Assembly: GCF_029029505.1 (NCBI RefSeq)
Contig: NZ_JAKJSD010000003.1
Coordinates: 269,027-333,026 of the forward strand
Reading direction: 5' to 3'
Length of the DNA stretch: 64,000 nucleotides
Source of the DNA: Ancylomarina sp. DW003
GTDB taxonomy: Bacteria > Bacteroidota > Bacteroidia > Bacteroidales > Marinifilaceae
The notes beneath the pieces are model-generated. The model ran no database searches, was not told the origin of the DNA, and saw only the letters and a program-made list of their open reading frames with translations. The position numbers and the translations under genes were made by a program. This document shows positions 9,395-20,919 of this stretch, piece after piece (positions within the stretch are counted from its first letter, which is position 1; each line of letters begins with the position of its first letter).

Positions 9395-9698
9395 AAGAGT
9401 TGTTAGATTAGTGATATTTGGGGGTTGAAAAACAAAAGGTCAGGTTGTTATGTGTTTTATATTTTTATTTAATTAAGTAGCCTAAAATAATAAAGGAACA
9501 TAAAAGAATGAATATTAATTATTTTTAATATTGAAGTGAGTGATGTGAATCTCTATAATTAATAAGATTATTGGTTTTAAAAGATATTTTTGTTGAAAAC
9601 AATTTGAATCAAATAATCGCTTTTTTAGGATGATTGTTTATCTTTGAATTCCTTGAAAAAGTAAGAATAAGAACTAATCGTTTCGTTTATACCTCAGT
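9395..9698. other. Divergent intergenic region between the DUF3857 operon and dnaX
   Basis: About 304 bp. Two forward -7-like elements are visible, TATTTTTG at 9585-9592 and TATCTTTG at 9639-9646, and the latter is the more likely for dnaX. Neither has a good TTTG at the right distance. An 8-bp inverted repeat (9511-9518 with 9525-9532) lies upstream. No gene is seen. Confidence 0.45.
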
Positions 9699-11468
9699 AT
9701 GGAGAACTTTATCGTTTCAGCACGAAAATATCGCCCCTCAAGCTTTCAAACAGTAGTTGGTCAGCAGTCTATTACCGTAACCCTTAAAAATGCCATTAAA
9801 AATGCTCATTTAGCTCATGCTTATTTGTTTTGTGGACCTCGTGGTGTCGGTAAAACGTCTTGCGCGCGTATTTTTGCTAAAACAATTAATTGCTCAAATG
9901 TAGGGTCAGATTTTGAAGCCTGTAATGAGTGTGAATCGTGTTTATCCTTTAACGAAAATCGTTCTTATAATATACATGAGCTTGATGCTGCATCAAATAA
10001 CTCGGTTGACGATATTAGAACTCTGATTGATCAGGTACGTATACCTCCACAAATTGGTAAATACAGTGTGTATATTATTGACGAGGTTCATATGTTATCG
10101 CAGCAAGCCTTCAATGCCTTTCTTAAGACCCTTGAAGAACCTCCTGCTCATGCTATTTTCGTTTTAGCAACAACTGAGAAGCATAAAATTATTCCTACAA
10201 TTTTATCTCGTTGCCAAATTTTCGATTTTAGTCGAATTAAAGTAGGTGATGCGGTGAGTCATTTGAAACATATTGCCAACACCGAAAATATCAATATTGA
10301 CGAAGAAGCTTTAAATGTGATTGCACAAAAGGCAGATGGTGCTATGCGTGATGCCTTATCAATTTTCGATCAAATTGTAAGTTTTTCTGGAAAGGATATT
10401 AGTTTCGAGAATGTTATTCAAAATTTAAATGTATTAGATTACGATTACTATTTCAAGATGGTAGATGCTTTTCTTCAGGGAAAAGTAACTGATGTTTTGA
10501 TACTATTTAATGAAATTGTAGAAAAGGGTTTCGATGGGCATCATTTTGTTGCTGGTTTAAGTTCACATATAAGAGATATACTGGTAGGAAAAGATGCTGC
10601 AACACTTCAACTTCTTGAAGTTAGTGATAGTGTTAAGGAAAAATATACCCAACAAGCTAAAAAGTGCGAAGTCGATTTCCTATACGATGCTTTAGGTATT
10701 CTTAATGAATGTGACATACATTATAAGAGTAGTCAAAATCAACGCTTACTTATCGAACTTACCCTAATTCAATTATCCCAGATAATTGAATCAAAAAAAA
10801 AAGGAGCTAGTCTGAAGAAAAACTTTCGCAGACTATTAAAAATACGAGTTGAGGGGAGAACCTCGGCTCCCAAAGTTGCAGGAGCTAAAGATAAAGCTCC
10901 TGTTCATCCACATCAGGAAGCACTGAAAGCTGTAAATAAAGATGCTGCCAAGCCTCAAGCAAGAATTTCTACTTCCTCAAGCCCTAATCCTGCGTCTATA
11001 TCTATTAAGGCTGCTATGAGTCGGGGAATCACTAGTAAGCTAACTTCTAGTCCCAGACCAGAAGTAAAATCGAAAGAGCCAGGTGCGAGTTATACCACTA
11101 ATCAAAACCAAACATATACAACCGAAGCTGTAGTTGAGAAACTTAAAGAGTATACTGTCGTTAGAAAGAAAAGCGACAGAATTCGTTTGGCTATAGTTAA
11201 TTGTACGGCGGAAATTCAAGATGATAAGCAGTTAGTTGTAAAAGTTAGCAATCAAATACAAGCTGACGATATTGCCCTTGTTAAAAATGAAATGGTTAAT
11301 TATCTGAAAAGAGAATTGCAAAACTCGACCATTGATTTTATCATCAAAATAACACAAACCGAAACGAAAAAAAGATTGTATACCGACACCGACAGATTTA
11401 AATATTTGTGTGAGAAAAATCCGGTTTTGGAGCAACTAAAGCAGAAATTTTCCCTCGACTTCGAATAA
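9699..11468 (+). CDS. dnaX: DNA polymerase III subunit gamma/tau
   Basis: This 589-residue clamp-loader ATPase has the Walker A motif G-P-R-G-V-G-K-T-S at 46-54, zinc-binding cysteines C65, C75, C78 and C81, and the Walker B D-E-V-H at 128-131. AAA+ domains I-III run to about residue 360. A lysine- and proline-rich linker (about 366-465) and a C-terminal tau-type domain follow. Codons 365-369 read S-K-K-K-G on a run of ten A (10793-10802), after which both other frames stop within 13 nt. This looks like a site for producing a short gamma form of about 370 residues. The gene is monocistronic, and the start matches the family N-terminus (S-A-R-K-Y-R-P). Confidence 0.95.
   Translation: MENFIVSARKYRPSSFQTVVGQQSITVTLKNAIKNAHLAHAYLFCGPRGVGKTSCARIFAKTINCSNVGSDFEACNECESCLSFNENRSYNIHELDAASNNSVDDIRTLIDQVRIPPQIGKYSVYIIDEVHMLSQQAFNAFLKTLEEPPAHAIFVLATTEKHKIIPTILSRCQIFDFSRIKVGDAVSHLKHIANTENINIDEEALNVIAQKADGAMRDALSIFDQIVSFSGKDISFENVIQNLNVLDYDYYFKMVDAFLQGKVTDVLILFNEIVEKGFDGHHFVAGLSSHIRDILVGKDAATLQLLEVSDSVKEKYTQQAKKCEVDFLYDALGILNECDIHYKSSQNQRLLIELTLIQLSQIIESKKKGASLKKNFRRLLKIRVEGRTSAPKVAGAKDKAPVHPHQEALKAVNKDAAKPQARISTSSSPNPASISIKAAMSRGITSKLTSSPRPEVKSKEPGASYTTNQNQTYTTEAVVEKLKEYTVVRKKSDRIRLAIVNCTAEIQDDKQLVVKVSNQIQADDIALVKNEMVNYLKRELQNSTIDFIIKITQTETKKRLYTDTDRFKYLCEKNPVLEQLKQKFSLDFE
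10793..10835 (+). promoter_or_regulatory. Probable dnaX slippage/frameshift signal
   Basis: Ten consecutive A (10793-10802) are followed 5 nt later by a stem-loop (7-bp stem 10808-10814 with 10829-10835, and an inner 4-bp stem 10817-10820 with 10824-10827). A -1 shift reads AGG AGC then TAG at 10808-10810. A +1 shift, or loss of one A, reaches TGA at 10813-10815. The arrangement resembles the dnaX signals of E. coli (ribosomal frameshift) and Thermus (transcriptional slippage). Confidence 0.72.
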
Positions 11469-11630
11469 TTTAGACTAAACGGACCTTATTTAGACAAAAT
11501 AATCCATGTTTTTACATGTTGTTTTACTCGTATTGTGTTGACTTATTGTGAGTTTTGATTAAAGAAAAAAATCGTTAAAAAAAAAGCACTTTTTTATCCT
11601 GAAATAAAAAAAATCTATATGTTTACCCTC

Positions 11631-11651
11631 GAATTAAACGCTGTTTAATTC
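11631..11651. promoter_or_regulatory. Inverted repeat in the isocitrate dehydrogenase leader
   Basis: GAATTAAAC and GTTTAATTC form a perfect 9-bp inverted repeat around a 3-nt spacer, 62 bp before the start codon. There is no T tract after it, so it is more likely an operator or leader hairpin than a terminator. Function is unknown. Confidence 0.4.
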
Positions 11652-11686
11652 ACAAGAAAAACAGACAATCAAGTTTTATTTTTTAA

Positions 11687-13939
<2,253 letters not shown>

Positions 13940-13963
13940 TCGGTAGTATCGATTTATATATTG

Positions 13964-13991
13964 AAAGGCCTTCCATTTGGGAGGCCTTTTT
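13964..13991 (+). terminator. Terminator of icd
   Basis: An 11-bp stem with one G-U pair (13964-13974 with 13979-13989) is followed by a T-rich tract. It lies 25 bp after the icd stop codon. Confidence 0.88.
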
Positions 13992-14042
13992 CTGTACATA
14001 GATATAGATAAAAGACTCCAGTATCTTATTTATTGCTTTCTA

Positions 14043-14073
14043 TTTGAAACAAACTTTAAATCACTTATTTTTG
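14043..14073 (+). promoter_or_regulatory. Promoter of trhO
   Basis: TTTG at 14043-14046, a 19-bp spacer and TATTTTTG at 14066-14073 match the Bacteroidota promoter exactly. The start codon at 14103 leaves a leader of roughly 23 nt. Confidence 0.75.
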
Positions 14074-14102
14074 TGCTTTAAATCAATCCAAATAAAAATA
14101 AG

Positions 14103-15137
14103 ATGCAACTCCATAATAAACTAAGTAAGGAAGAAGCCATGAAAAAGCTTCATGCAGAAACCTTTAAACGAACGACATTATCTTTTTATCGCTATGTCAT
14201 TCTTGATGATCCTCAAAGCTTCAGAGATGATTTGTTTGTGGAATTGGATAGTTTGAATTGTCTTGGACGAATTTATATTGCAAGAGAGGGGATAAACGCT
14301 CAAATGAGTGTACCGGAGCACAATTTAGAGACTTTTATCCAATGTTTGAATAGTAGAGTAGCATTAAAAGATATGCCCATTAAATGGGCCGTAGAGGATG
14401 ATGGAAAATCTTTCTTTAAGCTAATTATTAAGCTTCGTTCAAAGATTGTAGCCGATGGGTTAGATGATGGAACATTTGATGTGACAAATGTGGGGAAACA
14501 TCTTACACCAATGGAATTTCATAATTCCTTAGATGATCCTGATGCTCTTGTAATTGACATGAGAAACCACTATGAAAGTGAGGTTGGCTACTTTGAGAAT
14601 GCGATTTGCCCTGACGTAGATACTTTCCGTGAAGAAATACAACTGCTTGTAGATGATTTTTCGAATAAGAAGAACAATAAGGTTCTACTTTATTGCACTG
14701 GAGGTGTTCGTTGCGAAAAAGCGAGTGCTTATCTGAAACATCATGGTTTCAATGATGTCAATCAATTACATGGAGGTATTATTGAATATGCACGTCAGAT
14801 TAAACAAACAGGACTCAAATCAAAGTTTATTGGTAAGAATTTTGTTTTCGATGAACGCCTAGGGGAAAGTATCGATGGACAGGTGATTAGTAAATGTCAT
14901 CAATGTGGCGCAGCTTGCGATACCCATACCAATTGCGCCAATGATGATTGCCATTTGCTTTTTATTCAATGTGAGGCCTGTAAGACACAATATAAAGGCT
15001 GTTGTACAGATGAATGCAAAGCGATTATTGCTTTACCAAAAGAGGAGAGAATTAAGCTTAGATCAAAGTTTCATGACAAGTACTCTAAGAGTCAAATTTA
15101 CCGCCAAAGAATACGCCCTAAATTGAATCATTCTTAA
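14103..15137 (+). CDS. trhO: tRNA uridine(34) hydroxylase, rhodanese family
   Basis: This 344-residue protein has the TrhO/YceA layout. An N-terminal acylphosphatase-like ferredoxin-fold domain (about 20-120) is followed by a rhodanese domain (about 135-235) with [12 protein letters not shown]198 is the likely active cysteine and C204 the second. A cysteine-rich C-terminal segment (about 265-305, with several C-x2-C pairs) probably binds metal. TrhO hydroxylates U34 of tRNAs using oxygen, an early step to 5-oxyacetyl or methoxy uridine. The gene has a clear promoter and precedes an unrelated GNAT gene. Confidence 0.9.
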   Translation: MQLHNKLSKEEAMKKLHAETFKRTTLSFYRYVILDDPQSFRDDLFVELDSLNCLGRIYIAREGINAQMSVPEHNLETFIQCLNSRVALKDMPIKWAVEDDGKSFFKLIIKLRSKIVADGLDDGTFDVTNVGKHLTPMEFHNSLDDPDALVIDMRNHYESEVGYFENAICPDVDTFREEIQLLVDDFSNKKNNKVLLYCTGGVRCEKASAYLKHHGFNDVNQLHGGIIEYARQIKQTGLKSKFIGKNFVFDERLGESIDGQVISKCHQCGAACDTHTNCANDDCHLLFIQCEACKTQYKGCCTDECKAIIALPKEERIKLRSKFHDKYSKSQIYRQRIRPKLNHS

Positions 15138-15185
15138 GAAAACACGTTTCTTTTTTTTGTATATTGAAAACAAAAAACAAGAATA

Positions 15186-15767
15186 ATGGATAAACCTAAT
15201 CAAGATATCAAGCTAAGCTTTCAGCCTCTAAACTCGTCTAATTTTGGGGACTTTGAATACCTTTTTAAAGAGAAAAATGCTTGCAAAGGTTGTTGGTGTA
15301 TGTACTGGCGTTCACCAGAAGATGAATTTGAAGCAAATCAAGGAGAAGGTAATCTTCAAAAAATGAAAAAAATGATTGAATCTGAACAGGTTCCCGGTGT
15401 TATTGTTTATAGTAAAAAAGACCCCATTGCCTGGTGTTCATTTGGGAGTATGGAAAGTTTTCCCAGATTTTCCAGAGAGCATGAAATTCAGATGATAAAA
15501 GATAAAGAGGCATGGATTATTTCCTGTTTATTTGTTCGTAGAGATTGGCGAAGAAGCGGGGTCAAAAGAGCTCTCTTAAATTATTTAGTGGATTATTGTG
15601 CAAAGGAGGGAGGGAAAGTTCTTGATGGTTTTCCTTGCGACTCAACCTTTAGCAAATATCCTGATGCTTTTGCCTGGACAGGTATTGTTAAAGCTTACGA
15701 AGCAGTAGGTTTTGTTCAGGTAACAGGTGCAACGGAAAGAAGGCCAATTATGCGATATTACCTTTAG
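15186..15767 (+). CDS. GNAT family N-acetyltransferase
   Basis: This 193-residue protein has a recognisable GNAT core: a beta4-type stretch I-I-S-C-L-F-V-R-R-D-W-R-R-S-G-V (about 118-133) containing the acetyl-CoA pyrophosphate-binding arginines, followed by a helix and the Y-E-A-V-G-F motif near 176-181. An N-terminal C-K-G-C-W-C-M-Y-W segment (about 34-42) is typical of a subgroup widespread in soil and marine bacteria. The acceptor substrate is unknown. It lies 48 bp after trhO and may be read through from it, although no obligatory coupling is visible. Confidence 0.85.
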   Translation: MDKPNQDIKLSFQPLNSSNFGDFEYLFKEKNACKGCWCMYWRSPEDEFEANQGEGNLQKMKKMIESEQVPGVIVYSKKDPIAWCSFGSMESFPRFSREHEIQMIKDKEAWIISCLFVRRDWRRSGVKRALLNYLVDYCAKEGGKVLDGFPCDSTFSKYPDAFAWTGIVKAYEAVGFVQVTGATERRPIMRYYL

Positions 15768-15875
15768 AATGCATGGTTATATAAGTGCTAACATTAGTTC
15801 TTCTATTATTTGATATTAAGCATATAAATTTTATCTTTAATAGAATAGTCGTTTCACCTATAAAACTAATATATT

Positions 15876-16109
15876 ATGACAGAAGGACAACATAGTGTTT
15901 GCGTATTTAAAGGCTCAATGATCGATGTTAATTATTACGTAGAAAGATTGAGTGAATTGGGCATCACATCTATTGTAAAAGATGATTTTCAATCTGGTGT
16001 TCATGCTGGTGTGCCAAGTGGTTCTCCTGATTTAATTGAATTATTAGTCGATATGGATAATGCAGAAAAAGCTTTCGAGTGTATAGAAGGTTTGCAAGAC
16101 AGTGAATAA
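15876..16109 (+). CDS. DUF2007 domain protein
   Basis: This 77-residue protein resembles the DUF2007 family, small PII-like or ferredoxin-fold proteins annotated as putative signal-transducing proteins. The pattern is an initial strand (V-C-V-F-K-G-S), a helix ending in L-S-E-L-G-I, a second strand (S-I-V-K-D-D) and a final D-N-A-E-K-A-F-E helix. The last element closely matches the family hallmark L-V-x-x-D-x-x-x-A. There is no signal peptide. The gene ends before the bidirectional terminator at 16132-16166. Confidence 0.78.
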   Translation: MTEGQHSVCVFKGSMIDVNYYVERLSELGITSIVKDDFQSGVHAGVPSGSPDLIELLVDMDNAEKAFECIEGLQDSE

Positions 16110-16131
16110 AGAACTTAATTCTGAAAATAAA

Positions 16132-16166
16132 AAAAGGTCGGGAAACATTGAGTTTCCCAACCTTTT
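16132..16166. terminator. Bidirectional terminator
   Basis: A 15-bp stem with one mismatch (16132-16146 with 16152-16166) and a 5-nt loop sits between the DUF2007 gene and the convergent tpiA gene, with A and T tracts at its borders. Confidence 0.9.
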
Positions 16167-16185
16167 CTATTTTTTGTTTTCCGGC

Positions 16186-16953
16186 TTAAAAAGCAGTCAC
16201 AATCCCCATGAAGTCTTCAGCAACAAGCGAAGCTCCACCAATTAGTCCACCGTCAACATCTTCGTTACTAAATAACTCTTTAGCGTTAGATGGTTTGCAG
16301 CTTCCACCATAAAGGATAGAGCAATTATCAGCAACATCTTTACCGTATTTTTCAACCAAAGTTTTACGAATAAAGGCATGCATTTCTTGAGCTTGATCTG
16401 CAGATGCTGTTACACCTGTTCCGATAGCCCAAACTGGCTCATATGCCAATATAACTTTTCCAAAATCTTCAGCAGAAAGATGAAATAAACCATCAGCAAT
16501 CTGAGATTTAACAATGTCAAAATGCTTACCGCTCTCGCGCTCTTCTAAAACTTCACCAATACAGAAAATTGGGGTCAGTTTATTCTCAAGACAAAGGTTA
16601 GTTTTCTTAACCAAGATCTCGCTCGTTTCGCCATAATAGCTTCTACGCTCTGAATGACCAAGAATCACACACTGAGTTCCTGTAGATGCAACCATTGAGG
16701 TTGATATTTCTCCAGTGTAAGCTCCGCTTTTTTCATCGGCGCAGTTCTGAGCTGAGATACGAATTTTATTGCTGGTAATGGCTTTGTTTAGTTCTGTAAG
16801 GTGAACGAAAGGTGCGCCAATAATAACTTGAACATCTTTGATATCGGTAGATTCCACCAAACCGTTAATTTCTTTTGCTAATTCGATACCTTCTTGAAGG
16901 TTGTTGTTCATTTTCCAGTTTCCTGCAACAATTTTTTTTCTCATAACTGTCAT
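16186..16953 (-). CDS. tpiA: Triose-phosphate isomerase
   Basis: This 255-residue TIM-barrel enzyme interconverts dihydroxyacetone phosphate and glyceraldehyde 3-phosphate. Catalytic residues are present: K14 in G-N-W-K-M-N, H100 in L-G-H-S-E-R-R and E172 in [11 protein letters not shown]. The phosphate-binding loop Y-G-G-S near 220 is also present. The ATG at 16953 overlaps the TGA of the upstream DoxX-like gene (ATGA), which supports this start and suggests translational coupling. A second ATG three codons in is also possible. It is the last gene of a three-gene operon. Confidence 0.96.
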   Translation of the reverse strand: MTVMRKKIVAGNWKMNNNLQEGIELAKEINGLVESTDIKDVQVIIGAPFVHLTELNKAITSNKIRISAQNCADEKSGAYTGEISTSMVASTGTQCVILGHSERRSYYGETSEILVKKTNLCLENKLTPIFCIGEVLEERESGKHFDIVKSQIADGLFHLSAEDFGKVILAYEPVWAIGTGVTASADQAQEMHAFIRKTLVEKYGKDVADNCSILYGGSCKPSNAKELFSNEDVDGGLIGGASLVAEDFMGIVTAF

Positions 16954-18194
16954 CTGTTTTTTATTGTTCCAAATCGGGATTTAAGCATAAGGAAGCCCCC
17001 GATTAAAAGCAATAAAGTTGTTGTAATACTTAAAATAACTAATTTATTAGTCAGTGTTTGATGTTGTGTTATTGAATAGGCTGCTAAATTAGCCTTTATT
17101 TCCGTTGTTTTTGGTATATCTCGCCAATGCCATTTGTTTAAAATTGTTCCATTTTGCAATAGAACTAAGCCCGGATTGGAACGAATGATTGTTTTTAGTT
17201 GAATTTCATCTGTCGCATAAAATTCATATGGCACAGCAAATTCTTCTTTAAATTTGTTGATCTCATCATCGGTTGAAGCAGTTAAACAAATAAAATTGTA
17301 AGACTGATTATTGGCCCATGACGCAAGTTCGTTAATGTCTTTTTGTCTGCTACGATTCATGTCGCTCAAATGACGACTAACCAATAAGAAAGTATATGAA
17401 GCATCAGAAAGCACCTGATCAGTAATATCACCATATTCATTATTTGAAATAGAGAAGTCGTGAATTGGTGCCTTATAGCCCTCTTTAATCTTGATTTGTT
17501 CTACATCAACATATCTCCATGTTGAATCTTGCCAAGGGTAGTTACTTTCATCAAACTCTTTAACTACGCCATCTTTTTCATATTTAAATAACGATTTGTA
17601 TTCATCAACGGGAGCACCTTCGGGAATCATCATACCGTCCTGAACATTTGCTCCAATGTGATAGGGGCGAAAATCGATAAATGGCAGATGGCGATATGAA
17701 TAAATATTTGAACCTAATGCAATTACCAAAGAGAAGACAAAAAACAGATTATGAGTCAGTTTAGAACTCTTGTCTTTTTCTTTATTTCGGGTAAAAAATA
17801 CAATCAGTGTAAAACCTAATATAATGATGTTTTTACCAAAAGTTTCCCAGTTAGTCAGTATCAATGCATCTCCAAAACAGCCACAATCGGTAACAGGATT
17901 GGTTAATGCCAGAATTAGAGTTAATGGCGTGAAAAATAGCATGAATAGTAGAGCTAACCAAGCAGAAGATTTCTTATAGACATTAAATAATACTAACATT
18001 CCAACAGTAAATTCCATTACAGATAAGAGAACTGCCAATGAAAATGCTATCCCTTCAAAGGAATCCATACCAAAGGCTACAAAGTAGTCTTTGAATTTAA
18101 AGGTTGATCCCATAGGATCAGTTGCTTTTACAAATCCTGAAAAAATAAATAGGAAACCTACTAGTAGGCGACTCACTGTTCTTATAAGCTTCAT
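16950..18194 (-). CDS. DoxX-like membrane protein with thioredoxin-fold domain (BT_3928 type)
   Basis: This 414-residue membrane protein has four N-terminal hydrophobic segments (about 5-140) typical of the DoxX/MauE fold. A soluble, probably periplasmic domain (about 170-370) looks like a thioredoxin fold, and a final membrane segment (about 380-402) ends the protein. The soluble domain has no C-x-x-C, so it is unlikely to act as a disulfide oxidoreductase. The order DUF1599 - this gene - tpiA is conserved in Bacteroides relatives, where this protein is known as the BT_3928 family. Its function is unknown. It overlaps tpiA by 4 bp. Confidence 0.84.
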   Translation of the reverse strand: MKLIRTVSRLLVGFLFIFSGFVKATDPMGSTFKFKDYFVAFGMDSFEGIAFSLAVLLSVMEFTVGMLVLFNVYKKSSAWLALLFMLFFTPLTLILALTNPVTDCGCFGDALILTNWETFGKNIIILGFTLIVFFTRNKEKDKSSKLTHNLFFVFSLVIALGSNIYSYRHLPFIDFRPYHIGANVQDGMMIPEGAPVDEYKSLFKYEKDGVVKEFDESNYPWQDSTWRYVDVEQIKIKEGYKAPIHDFSISNNEYGDITDQVLSDASYTFLLVSRHLSDMNRSRQKDINELASWANNQSYNFICLTASTDDEINKFKEEFAVPYEFYATDEIQLKTIIRSNPGLVLLQNGTILNKWHWRDIPKTTEIKANLAAYSITQHQTLTNKLVILSITTTLLLLIGGFLMLKSRFGTIKNR

Positions 18195-18246
18195 GCTGAT
18201 AAATACTTTTGGGTGTTTGGGTTAAGAAATGCGGATCATATAAAGT

Positions 18247-18816
18247 TTACTCTCCAAATTCAAGCTTTATTAAACCGAATACAGAGTAATTAATCATATC
18301 GTAGTAATTCGCGTCAATTCCTTCAGAGATAATTGTCTTTCCTTTGTTGTCTTCGATTTGCTTGGTACGATTAATTTTCATCAAGATTAAATCCGTGTAA
18401 GAAGACACTCTCATACTTCTCCAGGCTTCATCGTAATCATGGTTTTTCTTTTCCATCAAGCTTTTCGCTTCCTGAAAGTATTTGCTATATAGCTCCAAAG
18501 CCTTATCTGCAGCTAATGGTTCTTCAGAAGTACCCAATTCAAGTTGAATAATTCCCATGATAGAGTAATTGACAATACCAATAAATTCTGAACGGATATC
18601 GTCTTCTATCTTACTCATTCCTTTTTCTTCGATGCTACGAATACGTTGTGCTTTAATATAGATCTGATCGGTAAGTGAAGTCGGTCTGAGAATACGCCAT
18701 GCAGTTCCGTAATCCTTCATCTTTTTTGTATAGATATCGGTACAAATTTTGATAATGCTTTCGTATTGTTCGTTGGTAGTCATGCTAGGTTTTTGAGTTT
18801 CTATTACAGTAGTCAT
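18247..18816 (-). CDS. DUF1599 domain protein
   Basis: This 189-residue protein consists of two copies of a roughly 75-residue helical unit (about 20-95 and 110-189). Each has the pattern D-Y-x-x-A-W-R followed by S-x-x-D-Q/L-I-x-x-K-x-x-R and an acidic N-Y-S-x-x-G-x-I-x-L-E-x-G ending. This matches DUF1599, a MazG-related all-alpha family of unknown function. It is the first gene of the operon with the DoxX-like gene and tpiA (52 bp gap). An internal ATG at codon 12 is an alternative start. Confidence 0.86.
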   Translation of the reverse strand: MTTVIETQKPSMTTNEQYESIIKICTDIYTKKMKDYGTAWRILRPTSLTDQIYIKAQRIRSIEEKGMSKIEDDIRSEFIGIVNYSIMGIIQLELGTSEEPLAADKALELYSKYFQEAKSLMEKKNHDYDEAWRSMRVSSYTDLILMKINRTKQIEDNKGKTIISEGIDANYYDMINYSVFGLIKLEFGE

Positions 18817-18962
18817 TGCTATATAGAGCTAAAATTTCTTAATAAAATCAGTGTATAGATTATCGAATGAATAATAAAAGTTGTCTATTCACTCAGCAAG
18901 TCGAGTGCTTTGACATTTTTCTTTTATTTTTGTTCAGTTTTTAGACTGAAAATAATCATCTC

Positions 18963-19832
18963 ATGCAAAAATATAAAACAAATTCTTCAAATCAGAAGAT
19001 CGCATCAATTATGTGTGGTAAGAATTCAATATCTTTTGATAAGCCTTTGGTTATGGGGATTTTGAATTTAACGCCAGATTCATTTTTCGATGGAGGACAA
19101 TATATTAATACTGACTCTATTTTAAAACGTGCCAAACAAATTGTATCAGAAGGTGCAGATATTATTGATCTGGGTGCTTATTCGACTCGCCCAGGAGCGG
19201 AAGATATTGATGTGGAAGAAGAATGGAGAAGAATGCAACCTGCCTTAGCCATAATCAGAAAAGAGTTTCCTGATGTAATTCTATCCATAGACACCTTTCG
19301 CTCAGAACTTGTTAAACGTGTAATTGGTGAATTTGGAGCTTGTATTGTTAATGATATATCTGGAGGCACGATGGATAATCAAATGTTTGCTACCATAGCT
19401 GAACTTCAGGTGCCATACATCATGATGCATATTAAAGGAACGCCTCAAACCATGCAATCTCAAACAGATTATAATGATTTGATGGGGGAACTCTTAGATT
19501 TCTTTAAGGATAGAGTGAGACAATTAAATGATTTGGGAGCACAGCATGTAATAATAGATCCTGGTTTTGGTTTTGCAAAAACTCTTGATCAGAATTACGA
19601 GATTATGGGGCAATTGGAAGCATTCAAACAATTGAAGTGTCCATTATTGATAGGTATTTCTCGTAAATCGATGATATATAGGCTTCTTGGAGGAGAAGCT
19701 AAGGATAGTTTAAACGGAACAACAGCACTAAACATGCTCGCTCTAACGGGTGGAGCGCACATTCTGCGTGTGCACGATGTAAAAGAAGCTGTTGAGTGTG
19801 TAAAAATTTACAATCATTCTCAGATTCGATAA
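18963..19832 (+). CDS. folP: Dihydropteroate synthase
   Basis: This 289-residue TIM-barrel enzyme joins p-aminobenzoate to dihydropterin pyrophosphate in folate synthesis. Signature blocks are visible: M-G-I-L-N-L-T-P-D-S-F near 31-41, D-L-G-A-Y-S-T-R-P-G-A near 71-81, N-D-I-S-G-G near 134-139, and D-P-G-F-G-F-A-K near 200-207. The K/R-rich G-I-S-R-K-S near 231-236 and R-V-H-D-V near 273-277 complete the set. It is the first of a pair with cdaA (114 bp gap), an arrangement common in Bacteroidota. It diverges from the DUF1599 operon. Confidence 0.95.
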   Translation: MQKYKTNSSNQKIASIMCGKNSISFDKPLVMGILNLTPDSFFDGGQYINTDSILKRAKQIVSEGADIIDLGAYSTRPGAEDIDVEEEWRRMQPALAIIRKEFPDVILSIDTFRSELVKRVIGEFGACIVNDISGGTMDNQMFATIAELQVPYIMMHIKGTPQTMQSQTDYNDLMGELLDFFKDRVRQLNDLGAQHVIIDPGFGFAKTLDQNYEIMGQLEAFKQLKCPLLIGISRKSMIYRLLGGEAKDSLNGTTALNMLALTGGAHILRVHDVKEAVECVKIYNHSQIR

Positions 19833-19946
19833 ATGAGTATCACACTTAAAGGATTATCTATTATAAATTTCTATTTTTGTTAAGAAGGTTTTCCATAAAT
19901 CTTCTTTTTATTATTCTCAAGCCACAATTGGCCTAATTTTTCATTT

Positions 19947-20738
19947 ATGATCCTAGCTTTTATAACGCTAAGCTTTTTCGATGTTTTAGATATTCTTTTG
20001 GTAGCCTTTCTGCTATATCAGGTTTACATGCTAACAAGAGGAACTGTGGCTATCAATATTTTTGTTGGACTATTCCTTTTCTATTTGATTTGGTTGTTTG
20101 TAACGGCCTTGAATATGGAACTCTTAAGTAACATTCTTGGAAAATTTATTGGCGTTGGGGTAATTGCATTACTAATTGTGTTTCAGCAAGAGGTTCGAAA
20201 ATTCTTATTACACTTGGGCTCACGATATAATTTTAGTCAGAAATTCTCTTTCGAAAAATGGTTAGCAGTAGATGATAAATCAATCAAAGATAAAGAGGTT
20301 GAAGATATCATTGAGTCTTGCGAGAACATGTCTAACACAAAAACGGGAGCATTAATTGTAATCACTAAACGTACTGATTTATTTAGTTTTGCAGAAACAG
20401 GGCAAATCCTTAAGGCTCGAATCTCATCAAGTTTATTAGAGTCCATCTTTTTTAAAAATTCTCCTTTGCATGATGGTGCTTTAATTTTGGATAATAATCG
20501 AATTCTGGCAGCAAGATGCATTTTACCTGTTTCTGATAATCCTAATATACCCGGAAGCCTTGGTTTGCGTCATAGAGCTGGAATTGGTATCAGTCAAATG
20601 ACAGATGCACATGTGATAATCGTTTCTGAAGAGACAGGAAATATTTCCTATATAATGGGAGGTAAGATTAAAGTTAGAATTAGCTCTGACGAACTTCGTC
20701 GTTTCCTTTGTGCTGATTATACAAGTTTTGTTGTTTGA
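19947..20738 (+). CDS. cdaA: Diadenylate cyclase (c-di-AMP synthase), CdaA type
   Basis: This 263-residue protein makes the second messenger cyclic di-AMP from two ATP. Three hydrophobic segments occupy about residues 1-80, followed by a DisA_N cyclase domain with D-G-A at 176-178 and R-H-R at 208-210, both needed for catalysis. The membrane-anchored layout is that of CdaA/DacA. A TATTTTTG at 19872-19879 resembles a -7 element, but a matching -33 is not visible, so transcription from folP is also likely. The cognate regulator CdaR is not in the window. Confidence 0.93.
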   Translation: MILAFITLSFFDVLDILLVAFLLYQVYMLTRGTVAINIFVGLFLFYLIWLFVTALNMELLSNILGKFIGVGVIALLIVFQQEVRKFLLHLGSRYNFSQKFSFEKWLAVDDKSIKDKEVEDIIESCENMSNTKTGALIVITKRTDLFSFAETGQILKARISSSLLESIFFKNSPLHDGALILDNNRILAARCILPVSDNPNIPGSLGLRHRAGIGISQMTDAHVIIVSEETGNISYIMGGKIKVRISSDELRRFLCADYTSFVV

Positions 20739-20919
20739 TAATTCCGGAATTTCCCTTTCTAGTGTTAAGTTTTTTAATTTAAAATACTGAGACGAGATGA
20801 CTAATGTTATAATATATTGACTAATAGACTCATATTGATGACAGATATAATGCGTAAAATAGCAATTTTTATGTCAATCTTATCTATCTTTAAATTGTAA
20901 TATTCATCCAAATTTATTT

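Noticed and set aside
10793..10810. The A run in dnaX read as a sequencing error or pseudogene frameshift.
   Set aside because: The zero frame is open across the run and encodes a complete tau protein, so no frameshift is needed for the gene; the run fits a known dnaX device.
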